From Rhizomicrobium sp. (GTDB lineage: Bacteria > Pseudomonadota > Alphaproteobacteria > Micropepsales > Micropepsaceae), in assembly GCA_037200985.1 (NCBI GenBank), contig JBBCGJ010000001.1, positions 2,890,756-2,954,755 of the forward strand: 64,000 nucleotides of DNA. The letters are read 5' to 3'. Positions 27,914 to 36,381 of the stretch are shown piece by piece. The notes below the pieces were generated by a model. That model ran no database searches. It saw only the letters and a list, made by a program, of their open reading frames with translations, and was not told the DNA's origin. The translations under genes and the position numbers were made by a program. The stretch's first letter is position 1. Every line of letters begins with the position of its first letter.

Positions 27914-28681
27914 TCATCCTCCCAACCGAAAATGTCCGCGCGCGGACATCCGTTTTCGCACCAGCGCGAGGGCCGCGCGATGCATCTGCGAAATGCGGCC
28001 TTTGCTGAGCGACAGCAGAGACGCAATCTGATCGAAATCTACGCCATTCATATAGTGCTGTCTCAGGATCGTTTGCTCACGCTCGGGAAGCGCGGAGAGC
28101 TCGGCGTGAACCTGTGCGACGACCTCCTTCCAAGCCAGGCTGTCATATGCCGTCGCGGACGGCAACGGAACCGGGCCCTCGTCGGATTCCTGCGCGAACA
28201 GGCCCGTACCCTCGAGTATAAAGCCTAACGCCAATCCCACGGCGACTTGCGCCAGCTTCTCCATGGCGTCCGCGGTCGTCAACCCGTTATCGCCGCTGTC
28301 GGAAAGCGATTGCAGCCTTTCGCGGTTCACGCGCCGTCGCCAGGTAATCTGCTCGTGCACCTCGCTCAAGCGCGCGATGCCGTCGCTGATGCTGCCAGAG
28401 ATGCGATGGGCCGCGTAAGCGCGGAACGGGATGCCGCGCTCCGAATCGTAGCGGTCGACCGCCTCCAGCAGTCCAACATAGGCCAGCTGCTGCAGATCGG
28501 CGATCTCGATATCGCCGCGCGAGCGCTCGCGATAATGGCGGTAGGCGATGTTTCGCGCGAAGGAAGCATGCCAGGCGAACAGCCGTTCACGCGCTGCACG
28601 CGAGCCGCCATGTTTGTACGCCCGCCACAGCCGCGCCTCGTCTGCTTCGTCCGGCTCATCGCTGTCGGCGGCCGCGCGCAT
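27914..28681 (-). CDS. fliA: Flagellar sigma factor sigma-28 (FliA-like)
   Basis: 255-residue sigma-70-family protein of the FliA/WhiG type, which directs RNA polymerase to late flagellar promoters. Region 2 is clear (DIEIADLQQLAYVGLLEAVD, FRAYAAHRISGSISDGI) and region 4 has LPEREQTILRQHYMNG and the helix-turn-helix IASLLSLSKGRISQMH. It starts 3 bp after fliP. Its place at the end of a long basal-body operon makes it a class-II product; no anti-sigma factor FlgM is seen in the window. Confidence 0.88.
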   Translation of the reverse strand: MRAAADSDEPDEADEARLWRAYKHGGSRAARERLFAWHASFARNIAYRHYRERSRGDIEIADLQQLAYVGLLEAVDRYDSERGIPFRAYAAHRISGSISDGIARLSEVHEQITWRRRVNRERLQSLSDSGDNGLTTADAMEKLAQVAVGLALGFILEGTGLFAQESDEGPVPLPSATAYDSLAWKEVVAQVHAELSALPEREQTILRQHYMNGVDFDQIASLLSLSKGRISQMHRAALALVRKRMSARGHFRLGG

Positions 28682-28684
28682 ACC

Positions 28685-29461
28685 TCACCGAAAACTGCCG
28701 AGAACGCCGTGCAACACGAGACTCCAGCCGTCGATCAGGACGAACATGAGAACCTTGATCGGCAGCGACAGAGTCGCGGGAGGCACCATGAGCATGCCAA
28801 GCGCAAGAAGGACGCTGGAGACCACGATATCGATCAGCAGGAAGGGCAGCAGGACCACGAAGCCGATGCGGAACGCCACGCGCAACTCGTTGAGCATGAA
28901 GGCGGGGACGAGCTGCATCAGCTCGACGTCGGCGGCCCGCGCCGGCAGCGGCTTGCGCGAGAGATCGTACATCGTCTGAATATCCCGGTCGCGCACCTGT
29001 CTGAGCATGAAATCGCGCGCCGGGCCGCTGCCGCTGTCGATCGCTTGCGCGACCGTCACTCGGCCGTCGAGAAACGGTTCCACCGCCTGCCTGTCGATCG
29101 CCGAGAAAGTCGGAAGCATCGAAAACGCGGTGAGGAATATCGCAAGGCTGATCAGCACCATGTTGGGCGGGGTCTCCGGCATGCCGAAGGCGTGCCGAAT
29201 CATCGCCAGAACCACGACAATGCGCACAAAGGACGTCGTGCAGACCAGGATCGCCGGCAGTAGCGCCATCAAAGTCAAGATCAGCGCGATGCGGACCACG
29301 TCGGACGTCTTGGTCTCGTCGTTCAGCGACAAATTCGCGACAGGCCCGGCGGCGACCGCCGCGGGCGGCGGGACATGCGGCGGTATCGGTCGCGCAAGCG
29401 CCGCCGATGGCGACAGGATCAGGACGGCGGCGACAAGGGCAAGAATAGCGGCGCGCATCAT
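28685..29461 (-). CDS. fliP: Flagellar export gate protein FliP
   Basis: 258-residue inner-membrane component of the export gate, forming with FliQ and FliR the channel for rod and hook subunits. A cleavable signal peptide (MMRAAILALVAAVLILSPSA) leads four membrane segments; family signatures are CTTSFVRIVVVLAMIRHAFG, PPNMVLISLAIFLTAF and VLLPFLLIDIVVSSVL. The length is normal. It overlaps fliO by 4 bases. Confidence 0.96.
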   Translation of the reverse strand: MMRAAILALVAAVLILSPSAALARPIPPHVPPPAAVAAGPVANLSLNDETKTSDVVRIALILTLMALLPAILVCTTSFVRIVVVLAMIRHAFGMPETPPNMVLISLAIFLTAFSMLPTFSAIDRQAVEPFLDGRVTVAQAIDSGSGPARDFMLRQVRDRDIQTMYDLSRKPLPARAADVELMQLVPAFMLNELRVAFRIGFVVLLPFLLIDIVVSSVLLALGMLMVPPATLSLPIKVLMFVLIDGWSLVLHGVLGSFR

Positions 29462-29865
29462 GTCGGCGGTTCCGCACCGCTTCCGTCACCTGCGGGCGGC
29501 AGCCATTGCAGGAGTTGGACACCCTGCGTATGCGCGGCGACGAGGATCTCGCGGCCGTCGCATGCCACGATGCACAGATCGACCTGATGACTGAGGCGCA
29601 GCGATTCCAGGATCGTGAGACGGCGACTTCGCGCCCCCGGCATCCGTGGAAACGACCAACGGCCGCCGCCGGCTTTGAGCGCGAAGACCATTCCGACCGC
29701 CAGCACAAGACAAACGAGGAGAGCCGCCGAGACACGCCATAAAGAAATATCGTCGGGCGGACCGTGCCCGAGAGTCTGTGCGTCGGCCGAGATTAGCCCG
29801 GCCCAGACCGCGGCCGCACCGGCGGCTGACCGCAAGCCCCGTGCCCGTGGCAGCCTCGCATTCAT
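29458..29865 (-). CDS. fliO: Flagellar assembly protein FliO
   Basis: 135 residues: N-terminal signal-like region, one membrane segment (ALLVCLVLAVGMVFAL) and a small cytoplasmic domain with LTILESLRLSHQVDLCIV and GREILVAAHTQGVQLL. FliO stabilises FliP during gate assembly. The order fliN-fliO-fliP is the usual one, with 4-base overlaps on both sides. Confidence 0.85.
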   Translation of the reverse strand: MNARLPRARGLRSAAGAAAVWAGLISADAQTLGHGPPDDISLWRVSAALLVCLVLAVGMVFALKAGGGRWSFPRMPGARSRRLTILESLRLSHQVDLCIVACDGREILVAAHTQGVQLLQWLPPAGDGSGAEPPT

Positions 29866-30161
29866 GGCTTTTGAGAAATTTCGACGATCCGAACGCCGAA
29901 CTTATCCCCGACGGCCACGATCTCGCCACGGGCGACCAGCGCGTCGTTCAGGAACAGTTCGACGCGATCGGCGAGGCTCGCCTCGAGCGTCACCACGCTG
30001 CCCTGCTTGAGCGCCATCAACTGTTCCACCGTCATCTTTGCCTCGCCAAGACGCGCCTCGAGCGATATGCGGAGGCCGCGCAGCAATTCGCTGTTGATGC
30101 GCACGGAACTCGCGGGTGGCGCGAGAGAAACAGGCTCGTCGTTCTTCTTTGTAGAATCCAC
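29862..30161 (-). CDS. fliN: Flagellar switch protein FliN
   Basis: 99-residue SpoA-domain protein of the C ring. The domain covers residues about 25-97: ISLEARLGEAKMTVEQLMAL, KQGSVVTLEASLADRVELFL and VARGEIVAVGDKFGVRI. It lies 30 bp downstream of the FliM-like gene and overlaps fliO. Normal family size. It is the only C-ring protein of normal length here. Confidence 0.93.
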   Translation of the reverse strand: MDSTKKNDEPVSLAPPASSVRINSELLRGLRISLEARLGEAKMTVEQLMALKQGSVVTLEASLADRVELFLNDALVARGEIVAVGDKFGVRIVEISQKP

Positions 30162-30191
30162 TGGATTACTCTGTTGTTATACATGCCGCGG

Positions 30192-30920
30192 CTAGAGTTG
30201 GATCGCGGCGCATCCATCCTTTTGCGACAGCCGCCCGCGCACCAGCGCCCGGTCGCCATCCATCAGCCGAAGCTCGACCGGCTCGCGCACGGAGCGATCG
30301 AGGACCAGCACATCTCCAACCCCGATGCCGTCGAGGTCGCTCACCGCCAGATCGGCGCTTCCCAACACGCCCACCAGAACCACCGGCGTGGCCTTCACCG
30401 CCTCCGAGCGGGCACCGACGCCGGGGAGCGCGAAGCGCGCGCTCGGAACCGTCCGCTTGATCAACGCGGCCATTGGCGCCGCCGCAAGCGACAATGTCAT
30501 CGTCTGGCGATCGTCGAGTTCGATGGCGAGGGGCACGCGCCTTGCCCCCACATCATCGCCGCCGTCCGACAGCGCCGTGTCGAGCGCCGCGATCAGATCG
30601 TTGACGATCTCCCGGACAAAACCGTCCAAGACCGCGCGGTCATCCGCATTCGCTTCGCGTTGCGACGGATCGATCGCCAGCGCGGCACGCAACAGGTGGC
30701 GGACGCCGTCCTCCCGAAGCTCTGCGCCGGCGAACGAACCCGCAAGCGATATCATCGCCGGCGCGGCGCCCGCATCCGATTCGAGAGAGGCCAGCGACGC
30801 GACCGTCCCGCGCACGAACCAGCGCTCCCGCCAGCGCGCCAGCGGCTCGGACAGGATTGCCCTCAACCGCTCGTCGGTGAAGGCATCCCGCGGCAACCAC
30901 TCTTCAACGCCTTGCGTCAC
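30192..30920 (-). CDS. fliM: Short FliM-like SpoA protein
   Basis: 242 residues, against about 320-390 for typical FliM. A SpoA-like domain fills the C-terminal third (TPVVLVGVLGSADLAVSDLD, VGDVLVLDRSVREPVEL). The middle is helical and weakly similar to the FliM CheC-like domain. The FliM N-terminal CheY-binding motif is not visible; the protein starts MTQGVEEWLPRDAF. It lies in the fliM position before fliN and overlaps flgE by 4 bases. It could also be called a SctQ-like SpoA protein. Switch function is in doubt. Confidence 0.7.
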   Translation of the reverse strand: MTQGVEEWLPRDAFTDERLRAILSEPLARWRERWFVRGTVASLASLESDAGAAPAMISLAGSFAGAELREDGVRHLLRAALAIDPSQREANADDRAVLDGFVREIVNDLIAALDTALSDGGDDVGARRVPLAIELDDRQTMTLSLAAAPMAALIKRTVPSARFALPGVGARSEAVKATPVVLVGVLGSADLAVSDLDGIGVGDVLVLDRSVREPVELRLMDGDRALVRGRLSQKDGCAAIQL

Positions 30921-32116
30921 CCTTGTCCTCGGATACCGAACAACTGCTGGATCATGTCATTGGAAATGCTGAGCACCTGCGAACAGGCCTGGAACCCGCG
31001 CTGCACGAGAATAAGATCGCCGAATTCCTTCGAAAGATCGACGTTCGAGGCCTCGATCTGTTGCGAGACCAGCGTGCCGACACCGTTGGCGCCGCTCGGC
31101 AACACGCGAAACTCTCCGGCACCGGTCGGCTGGAACAAGCCGTTGCTCAATTGCGTCAGGCCCTGGGGGTTGCGGAAATCGGCGATCGCGACGGCGCCTT
31201 CCTGCACCGTCTTCTTATTCGAGTAGGTGAGCAGGACTTGGCCGGTATCGTCGATCGTGACCGTACTAAGATCGCCTTCCGCGTTGCCGTCCGCGGCGGA
31301 CGTCTGAATCGTCGAGGTCGTTCCGGACGAAAACGAGGTCACACCCGAAAAATCGAGAACGACCGAAAGCGCGCCCGCGCCCGCCGGCGAGTTCGTGACC
31401 GTCATGGTGTCAGCGGTCGGATCGGGAACGCTGCCGTTGAACTTCAAGGTTCCGGACCCGATAGCGTTGCCGTTGGCGTCGGTGATGCTTGCATCCCATT
31501 GATCGAGGCCGGCACCGGCGGCGGTCGATTTCTCGAACTTGACGGTCCAGACCTGCTTGCCGCCGCGATCGTCATACACGTCGATGCTGGATACCGTGGC
31601 CTCGGTCCCGCTCGAAGACAGATTTTGCGAAAAAGCGATCCTTGTCGTCGCCGCCGGCGCACTGGTGCGCTTGTCGTCGACATTCAGCGGCACAGCCTTT
31701 CCGGTGGAGTCCAGCACGCCTAGATGGTAGCCGCTGCCCTGCTGTGAAATGTAGCCGTCATTGTCGACGGCGAAGCTGCCGGTCCGCGCATAGTAGGTCT
31801 GACCATTGTTCAGCAGTACCAGGAAGCCGGTTCCTTGGATCGCGAGATCGAGGGGGTTGCCGGTCTGCTGGAGCGTGCCTTCTTTGAAGTCGGTTCGGGA
31901 GCCGTCGACCTGCACGCCGTTCCCGGTGGTGCCGAGGAAACTGCTACCGAGGAAGGTCAACCCACCGCTGCCGGCGTTGTCGAATAGATCGCTGAACTGC
32001 ACGGTCTTCGCTTTGAAGCCCGGCGTGTTCAGATTGGCCACGTTGTTGCTGATCACTTGGAGGCCGGTCGAATAGGCGTCCATTCCACTCAGTCCAATAT
32101 ATATTGCATTAAGCAT
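30917..32116 (-). CDS. flgE: Flagellar hook protein FlgE
   Basis: 399 residues. The N-terminal rod/hook motif is complete (MLNAIYIGLSGMDAYSTGL, VISNNVANLNTPGFKAK), as is the C-terminal coiled segment (EASNVDLSKEFGDLILVQRG and FQACSQVLSISNDM). Variable hook domains lie between. It forms the universal-joint hook outside the cell. Normal length. Downstream of flgD by 17 bp. Confidence 0.95.
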   Translation of the reverse strand: MLNAIYIGLSGMDAYSTGLQVISNNVANLNTPGFKAKTVQFSDLFDNAGSGGLTFLGSSFLGTTGNGVQVDGSRTDFKEGTLQQTGNPLDLAIQGTGFLVLLNNGQTYYARTGSFAVDNDGYISQQGSGYHLGVLDSTGKAVPLNVDDKRTSAPAATTRIAFSQNLSSSGTEATVSSIDVYDDRGGKQVWTVKFEKSTAAGAGLDQWDASITDANGNAIGSGTLKFNGSVPDPTADTMTVTNSPAGAGALSVVLDFSGVTSFSSGTTSTIQTSAADGNAEGDLSTVTIDDTGQVLLTYSNKKTVQEGAVAIADFRNPQGLTQLSNGLFQPTGAGEFRVLPSGANGVGTLVSQQIEASNVDLSKEFGDLILVQRGFQACSQVLSISNDMIQQLFGIRGQG

Positions 32117-32133
32117 CGTGTTTCTCCGGGCGG

Positions 32134-32544
32134 TTAGCGAACTTGCGAAACGTCTGCGATGGAAATTCCTCCGATGGTCTGGCCGTCCGCGGTCTTGATC
32201 GTGAGCACCGGCGTGCCAGACGAGAATGCGACCGCCGTGACCTCTCCCGACGACGTCGTGCCGTCGGTCGCGGAATTGATGTCGACGGTTCTTCCCAGAA
32301 GACCGGTCGCCTGTGTGGCCGCCTGGGAGGAAAGCATGTTGGTCATGAGATCGTTAAGCGACTGCGTCTGCTGCAGCTGCGCGAACTGGCCGAGCTGCGA
32401 TACGAACTCGAAATTGTCGACCGGCTTCAGCGGGTCCTGATAGGTCAACTGCGTCAGGATGATGCTGAGCAGGGACTGGAAATCGAGTCCGAAGGCGGCT
32501 TGCGCCGAACCCGGTGCGACAGGGCTAACGGGTGCGGTGGCCAT
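32134..32544 (-). CDS. flgD: Hook cap protein FlgD
   Basis: 136 residues, shorter than the usual 220 or so. The N-terminal FlgD signature is present (DFQSLLSIILTQLTYQDPLK, FVSQLGQFAQLQQTQSLND). Instead of a full FlgD Ig/TUDOR-like region it keeps just a small beta domain (GRTVDINSATDGTTSSGEV). It caps the growing hook. Its start lies inside the fliK end (about 20-base overlap). A short FlgD is seen in several alphaproteobacteria. Confidence 0.88.
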   Translation of the reverse strand: MATAPVSPVAPGSAQAAFGLDFQSLLSIILTQLTYQDPLKPVDNFEFVSQLGQFAQLQQTQSLNDLMTNMLSSQAATQATGLLGRTVDINSATDGTTSSGEVTAVAFSSGTPVLTIKTADGQTIGGISIADVSQVR

Positions 32545-33571
32545 GGGTGCCTCCCAGGTTGGCGACGGACGGCGCCACGGCGGCGCCGTTGAGTTGGAAT
32601 TCCGAGACGCTCATGCCGAACTCCGCGGCCGTGCGCTCCAGCATCCGGCGAAGATCCGCGGTTTCGGCTTCGGAAGCGAACGTGCTGCGCGCCACGATAG
32701 TGAGCGCGGTGCCGGTCGTGGCCACCGCGAGTTCCGACGGCGAAGGCGGCGCCGCGGACGACGCAGCGAGGCGCTCGCGCGCGGCCGGACCCGCCGAACC
32801 GACCGCTTCAAGGGGATCGGAAATTCCCGGCGCGACAGGGGTTCGGATCGAGATCTGCGCCGAAATCGGTTCGTTCGCGATTGCCGCGAGATGCCCAAGA
32901 GGATTCGCCGACACCGCTCCGCCAGCCGCCGGCGGAACCCCGAATTCCAATTCCATGGAGCCCGTCGAGCCGCCGGCCTGCTTCGCTTGGCTCAGCGAAT
33001 CGCAGGGCACCGAAGACATGAGCCAGGATCTGCCGGGCACCGGTAGATCCCGCGGCCCAGGGTCTGGGAGCGCGACCCGCCAATTCGATGCCCCATAACG
33101 ACCGAACACGCCAAGCTCGGCGAATCCAAACGTCCGCGGCGATTCCACGCGATAACAATCTACCCTCGTAGCGCCGCCCATCGGCATTGTGTCCAGCGCG
33201 ACGCCAGGCGGTTGCGGCGAAGCGATCACGCCCGAAGCAGGGACGCCCAAATGGATTTTCCCGCTTGCTTCCGAACCACCGGATGCCGCGGACGCGCCGC
33301 GTCCATCGGGTAAGGCCGCCGGGTTCTGCTCGGCAGCCGACGCGGTCGTCACGGGCGGAGAAATGGGACTGCCGAGATCGGACGCCGGCATCGCCCCACC
33401 GGCCCGGGACGGCGCCAGGCTCTTCGTAGGCTGGTATGGCGCAGGCGCAGCGGTCTGATCGGTCAACATGTCGGCGAATCTCGTGGCCGATGCGGCACCT
33501 CGAAGCGCCACCGACATGCCCATCACTTGAGCGGAGTCCCTCGCGAGTCCGAGATTTCCGATCGCCGTCAT
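32525..33571 (-). CDS. fliK: Hook-length control protein, FliK-like
   Basis: 348 residues from ATG 33569-33571 (MTAIGNLGLARDSAQVMG), which overlaps the fliJ stop by 4 bases. A long low-complexity Pro/Ala/Ser-rich region leads to a compact C-terminal domain (ALTIVARSTFASEAETADLR, MLERTAAEFGMSVSEFQLNG) where FliK proteins switch substrate specificity through FlhB. Sequence similarity is weak, as usual for FliK; position between fliJ and flgD is the main support. Confidence 0.7.
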   Translation of the reverse strand: MTAIGNLGLARDSAQVMGMSVALRGAASATRFADMLTDQTAAPAPYQPTKSLAPSRAGGAMPASDLGSPISPPVTTASAAEQNPAALPDGRGASAASGGSEASGKIHLGVPASGVIASPQPPGVALDTMPMGGATRVDCYRVESPRTFGFAELGVFGRYGASNWRVALPDPGPRDLPVPGRSWLMSSVPCDSLSQAKQAGGSTGSMELEFGVPPAAGGAVSANPLGHLAAIANEPISAQISIRTPVAPGISDPLEAVGSAGPAARERLAASSAAPPSPSELAVATTGTALTIVARSTFASEAETADLRRMLERTAAEFGMSVSEFQLNGAAVAPSVANLGGTHGHRTR

Positions 33572-34017
33572 CGCCGCATCCACCGTTGCAGGATCAGATC
33601 CGAACCGTCCTGCAGCGCCTCTTCCTCGCCGCGACGCGCCCGCCGCCGCTCCATCTTCCGAACCAAATCTTGAGCAGCGTCGTGACGATGAATCGCCGTC
33701 CGCCACAATTCCGCGCGGTGCATTAGAATCGACGACGCGTTGTCGACATCGGCGGCCGCGCGACGGACCTGATCGTCGCCGCGAATCAACGCGCCGCGAA
33801 ACATCGCCATCGTCTCGAAGCGCAGGCGCGGCGCGGCAAGGAAGGCGTGCCAATCCGCCTCGGCAGCCCGGCAGGCCCGCTCCTGTTCGATCTTCGCCGC
33901 CTGCTTCTCGCGAAGGACCTGGCCCGCATGTGCGGCAGCAGCTTCGGCGGCCGTGCGCTGCAGATCGCGAATGCGCGCGGCCTCCCGCAAGCGTTCCATG
34001 TCGTGCTTGCGTCCCAT
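33568..34017 (-). CDS. fliJ: FliJ-like export chaperone
   Basis: 149 residues starting MGRKHDMERLREAARIRD. Almost wholly alpha-helical and charged, with two long coiled-coil halves (QREKQAAKIEQERACRAAEA-type and ILMHRAELWRTAIHRHDAA), as in FliJ, which sits inside the FliI hexamer and links it to FlhA. Sequence identity to named FliJ is not obvious; size, coiled coils and position 2 bp after fliI support the call. Confidence 0.72.
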   Translation of the reverse strand: MGRKHDMERLREAARIRDLQRTAAEAAAAHAGQVLREKQAAKIEQERACRAAEADWHAFLAAPRLRFETMAMFRGALIRGDDQVRRAAADVDNASSILMHRAELWRTAIHRHDAAQDLVRKMERRRARRGEEEALQDGSDLILQRWMRR

Positions 34018-34019
34018 GC

Positions 34020-35342
34020 CTACGCAGCTCCGCCGGTAAGGAGCGAGAGGCCGGCGGCGGTGGTCGCCAGATCGATGCGCTCGCCGCCATCCTGGCGCAG
34101 GAATCGCAGGATCTCGGGCTGTCGTTCGACGGCGCGGTCGATTCCGGCATTGCTGCCCTTGGCGTACAAACCCGTCTCGATCAGCGTGCGCGCCGCTTCG
34201 TGGACGCTGAGCCATTCGAGCACTTGCGCGGCCTGTCGACGCTGCGCGTCCGGCACCAAGCCGCCCGCCTGTCGGCTGATGCTGCGCGCGCAATCGATCG
34301 CTGGATAGTGGCCGCGCTCCGCCAACGACCGTGACAGGATGATATGGCCGTCGAGCAGCGACTTCATCAATTCGCAAATGGGGTCGTCCACTTCGTCATT
34401 TTCGCTTAAGACCGTCATCACCGCGGTGATAGCGCCGCCCGCGCGCACCGCGCCGCAGCGCTCGACCAATTTGGGGATCGCGGCGAAGACGTTGGGCGTG
34501 TAAGCGCGCACGGTCGGTGGCTCGCCGGCAGCCAGGCCGATCTCGCGCATTGCCATGGCAAGCCTCGTTACGGAATCGAGCACGAACAGAACGTGCTTTC
34601 CCTCGCCGCGCCAATGTTCGGCGAGTGCCAGCGCGTAGTGGGCGGCGCGTACGCGCATCGCGGCCGACTGGTCGGATGTCGCGGCCACCAGCACGGACCG
34701 GGCGCGCACCGACGCGCTCAGGCTATGGCTCCAGATCGCCTCAACCTCGCGGCCGCGCTCGCCGACGAGACAGAGGACGGTCGCATCTGCCTTCGCCTGA
34801 CGCGCGATTTGAGTCATGAGAGATGTCTTGCCAACGCCGCTGGCGGCGAAGATCCCGATGCGCTGGCCCCGCCCGACCGTCAGCAATCCATCGATCGCGC
34901 GCAGGCCGGTTTCCAGCGTCATGGCAGGGGAAGCGCGCTCAAGCGGCGAGACGGTCTCGCCCCGCAGCGGATGATATGCGGCATCGTGCAACGGACCCAG
35001 ACCGTCGACCGGCCGCGCCAGTGCGTCGACGGCACGGCCCAGAAGCGCTGCGCCGACCGGGACCGCGCTCGTATCGGCGCAGGCGGTCACGAGGGCGCCG
35101 GCAAAGGTAGGAACACCCTCCTCCAGCGGCGACAAAATGATGCTGTCGCGGTCCACCTGAATCACTTCCGCGCGTATGCTGTCGAGACCGGCGGCGGAGC
35201 GCGCTTCGATTGCGCAGAGCGCGCCGATCGGCACATTGGGACCGTCAGCCTCGATGTGCGTGGGCATGATCTTGCGCACCCGGCCGGTCCGGAGCACCGG
35301 ATCCAGCGAACGCAGGCGGCTGCGCAGCGGATGCAAGGTCAT
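34020..35342 (-). CDS. fliI: Flagellum-specific ATPase FliI
   Basis: 440 residues from ATG 35340-35342, which overlaps the fliH stop and has GGAGG at good spacing. The Walker A motif is ASGVGKTS (167-174) and Walker B is HVLFVLDSVTRLAM; LVGERGREVEAIW and the arginine-finger region DGHIILSRSLAERGHYPAID are intact. It unfolds and delivers export substrates at the base of the flagellum. Normal length. Confidence 0.96.
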   Translation of the reverse strand: MTLHPLRSRLRSLDPVLRTGRVRKIMPTHIEADGPNVPIGALCAIEARSAAGLDSIRAEVIQVDRDSIILSPLEEGVPTFAGALVTACADTSAVPVGAALLGRAVDALARPVDGLGPLHDAAYHPLRGETVSPLERASPAMTLETGLRAIDGLLTVGRGQRIGIFAASGVGKTSLMTQIARQAKADATVLCLVGERGREVEAIWSHSLSASVRARSVLVAATSDQSAAMRVRAAHYALALAEHWRGEGKHVLFVLDSVTRLAMAMREIGLAAGEPPTVRAYTPNVFAAIPKLVERCGAVRAGGAITAVMTVLSENDEVDDPICELMKSLLDGHIILSRSLAERGHYPAIDCARSISRQAGGLVPDAQRRQAAQVLEWLSVHEAARTLIETGLYAKGSNAGIDRAVERQPEILRFLRQDGGERIDLATTAAGLSLLTGGAA

Positions 35343-36013
35343 GTCGCCTCCGCCGATTGCGTCATGTCGACGAGCAGTTCGCGCAGCCTGCCCCATTGCC
35401 GGTCGATTCCCACATCCATGCGGCCTAGCCGCAAGCCGATCAGGCAATGGCCCGAGGCCGCCTGCGCGAGCGTCACCATGGCCGCTGGAACGCCAAGCCG
35501 TTCGGCCAAGAGACCCGCGGAGGCAAAATCCTCGGCGGAGACCTCGATCGTAAGCACTAGATCCTTGTCCAGCTTCGCGACCTGGGCGCGGATCGCGTCC
35601 GCCACCAATTCGCCGCGTTCGCCGGCATTGGCGAATACGATCTCCAAACCGTCATGCGCGAGCGATACCGCCAGGCTCTCGATCGCCTGCAGCCTGTCCG
35701 ACAACTCTCTCCGGGCGGCGCTGACGGCGCCGGCGAGAATCTCCAGCCGCTCGTTCTGGCGGTCCTGCGCGTCGGCGAGGCCTTCTTCGCGGCCTATGAT
35801 CCTGCCGCGCCGCTCGGCGCCGTCGACGTTGCGGCGCAACTCGGCGATGGCGCCGTCCCGCTGCCGCAGCTCGCCTTCCAACTCCGCCAGCCGGCGCTTC
35901 AGGCGTTCGCGCTCCACATCGACGACGGCCGCGGGCGGCGCGATCGGAAACGTCACGATCGCGCGGACCGAAGTGCTTTCGTCGGCACTCCCGGATTTGA
36001 TGATCCCGCTCAT
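35339..36013 (-). CDS. fliH: Flagellar assembly protein FliH
   Basis: 224 residues. A charged coiled coil (residues about 35-100: ERERLKRRLAELEGELRQRD, GREEGLADAQDRQNERLEI) leads to a C-terminal domain of the FliH/SctL type (VAKLDKDLVLTIEVSAEDFA, GHCLIGLRLGRMDVGIDRQW). FliH dimers hold FliI and anchor it to the C ring through FliN. It overlaps the FliG-like gene and fliI by 4 bases each. Confidence 0.85.
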   Translation of the reverse strand: MSGIIKSGSADESTSVRAIVTFPIAPPAAVVDVERERLKRRLAELEGELRQRDGAIAELRRNVDGAERRGRIIGREEGLADAQDRQNERLEILAGAVSAARRELSDRLQAIESLAVSLAHDGLEIVFANAGERGELVADAIRAQVAKLDKDLVLTIEVSAEDFASAGLLAERLGVPAAMVTLAQAASGHCLIGLRLGRMDVGIDRQWGRLRELLVDMTQSAEAT

Positions 36014-36381
36014 GACACCACCCGCGTGGAGGCGCGGCCCCTACCGGCGCGCCGCGGCGCTTTATGCCCGAACGATGCAGGCGCGACTCGCGCGGCGCAC
36101 GCGACGAGCGTCCGCCGCGCATGTGGCGTCATATCGCCGGCACGCGACAGGCGCTCGGTCAGCCAGGCCGAAAAGCGCGACGCGTCGAAGGTCGTTTCCG
36201 CCTCGGGTGCCGGTACGGCAGCGCCGGCGAGCACCCCCTCGAAATCCCGCAATAGCGTCTCGACGGTCTGGCGTTCGGCGGCGCCGAGCTCGGCGAGAAT
36301 GGCCGCCACGTCATCGCCATGCAGCCCGGAGAGCTCGGCGACGATACGGCGCAGGCCGCGATCAGGAGCCGGTTGCGGCAT
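36010..36381 (-). CDS. Short FliG-like protein in the fliG position
   Basis: 123 residues from MPQPAPDRGLRRIVAELSG; its start overlaps the fliF end by 20 bases. A segment LHGDDVAAILAELGAAERQ resembles the short repeated motif of FliG (sequences like GLPPEDAAAILALL), and it stands between fliF and fliH where fliG belongs. But FliG is normally about 330 residues, and the torque-generating C-terminal domain with its charged ridge is not present. The basic C-terminal tail (KAPRRAGRGRASTR) is unusual. It may serve as a mere MS-ring to C-ring adaptor. Confidence 0.55.
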   Translation of the reverse strand: MPQPAPDRGLRRIVAELSGLHGDDVAAILAELGAAERQTVETLLRDFEGVLAGAAVPAPEAETTFDASRFSAWLTERLSRAGDMTPHARRTLVACAARVAPASFGHKAPRRAGRGRASTRVVS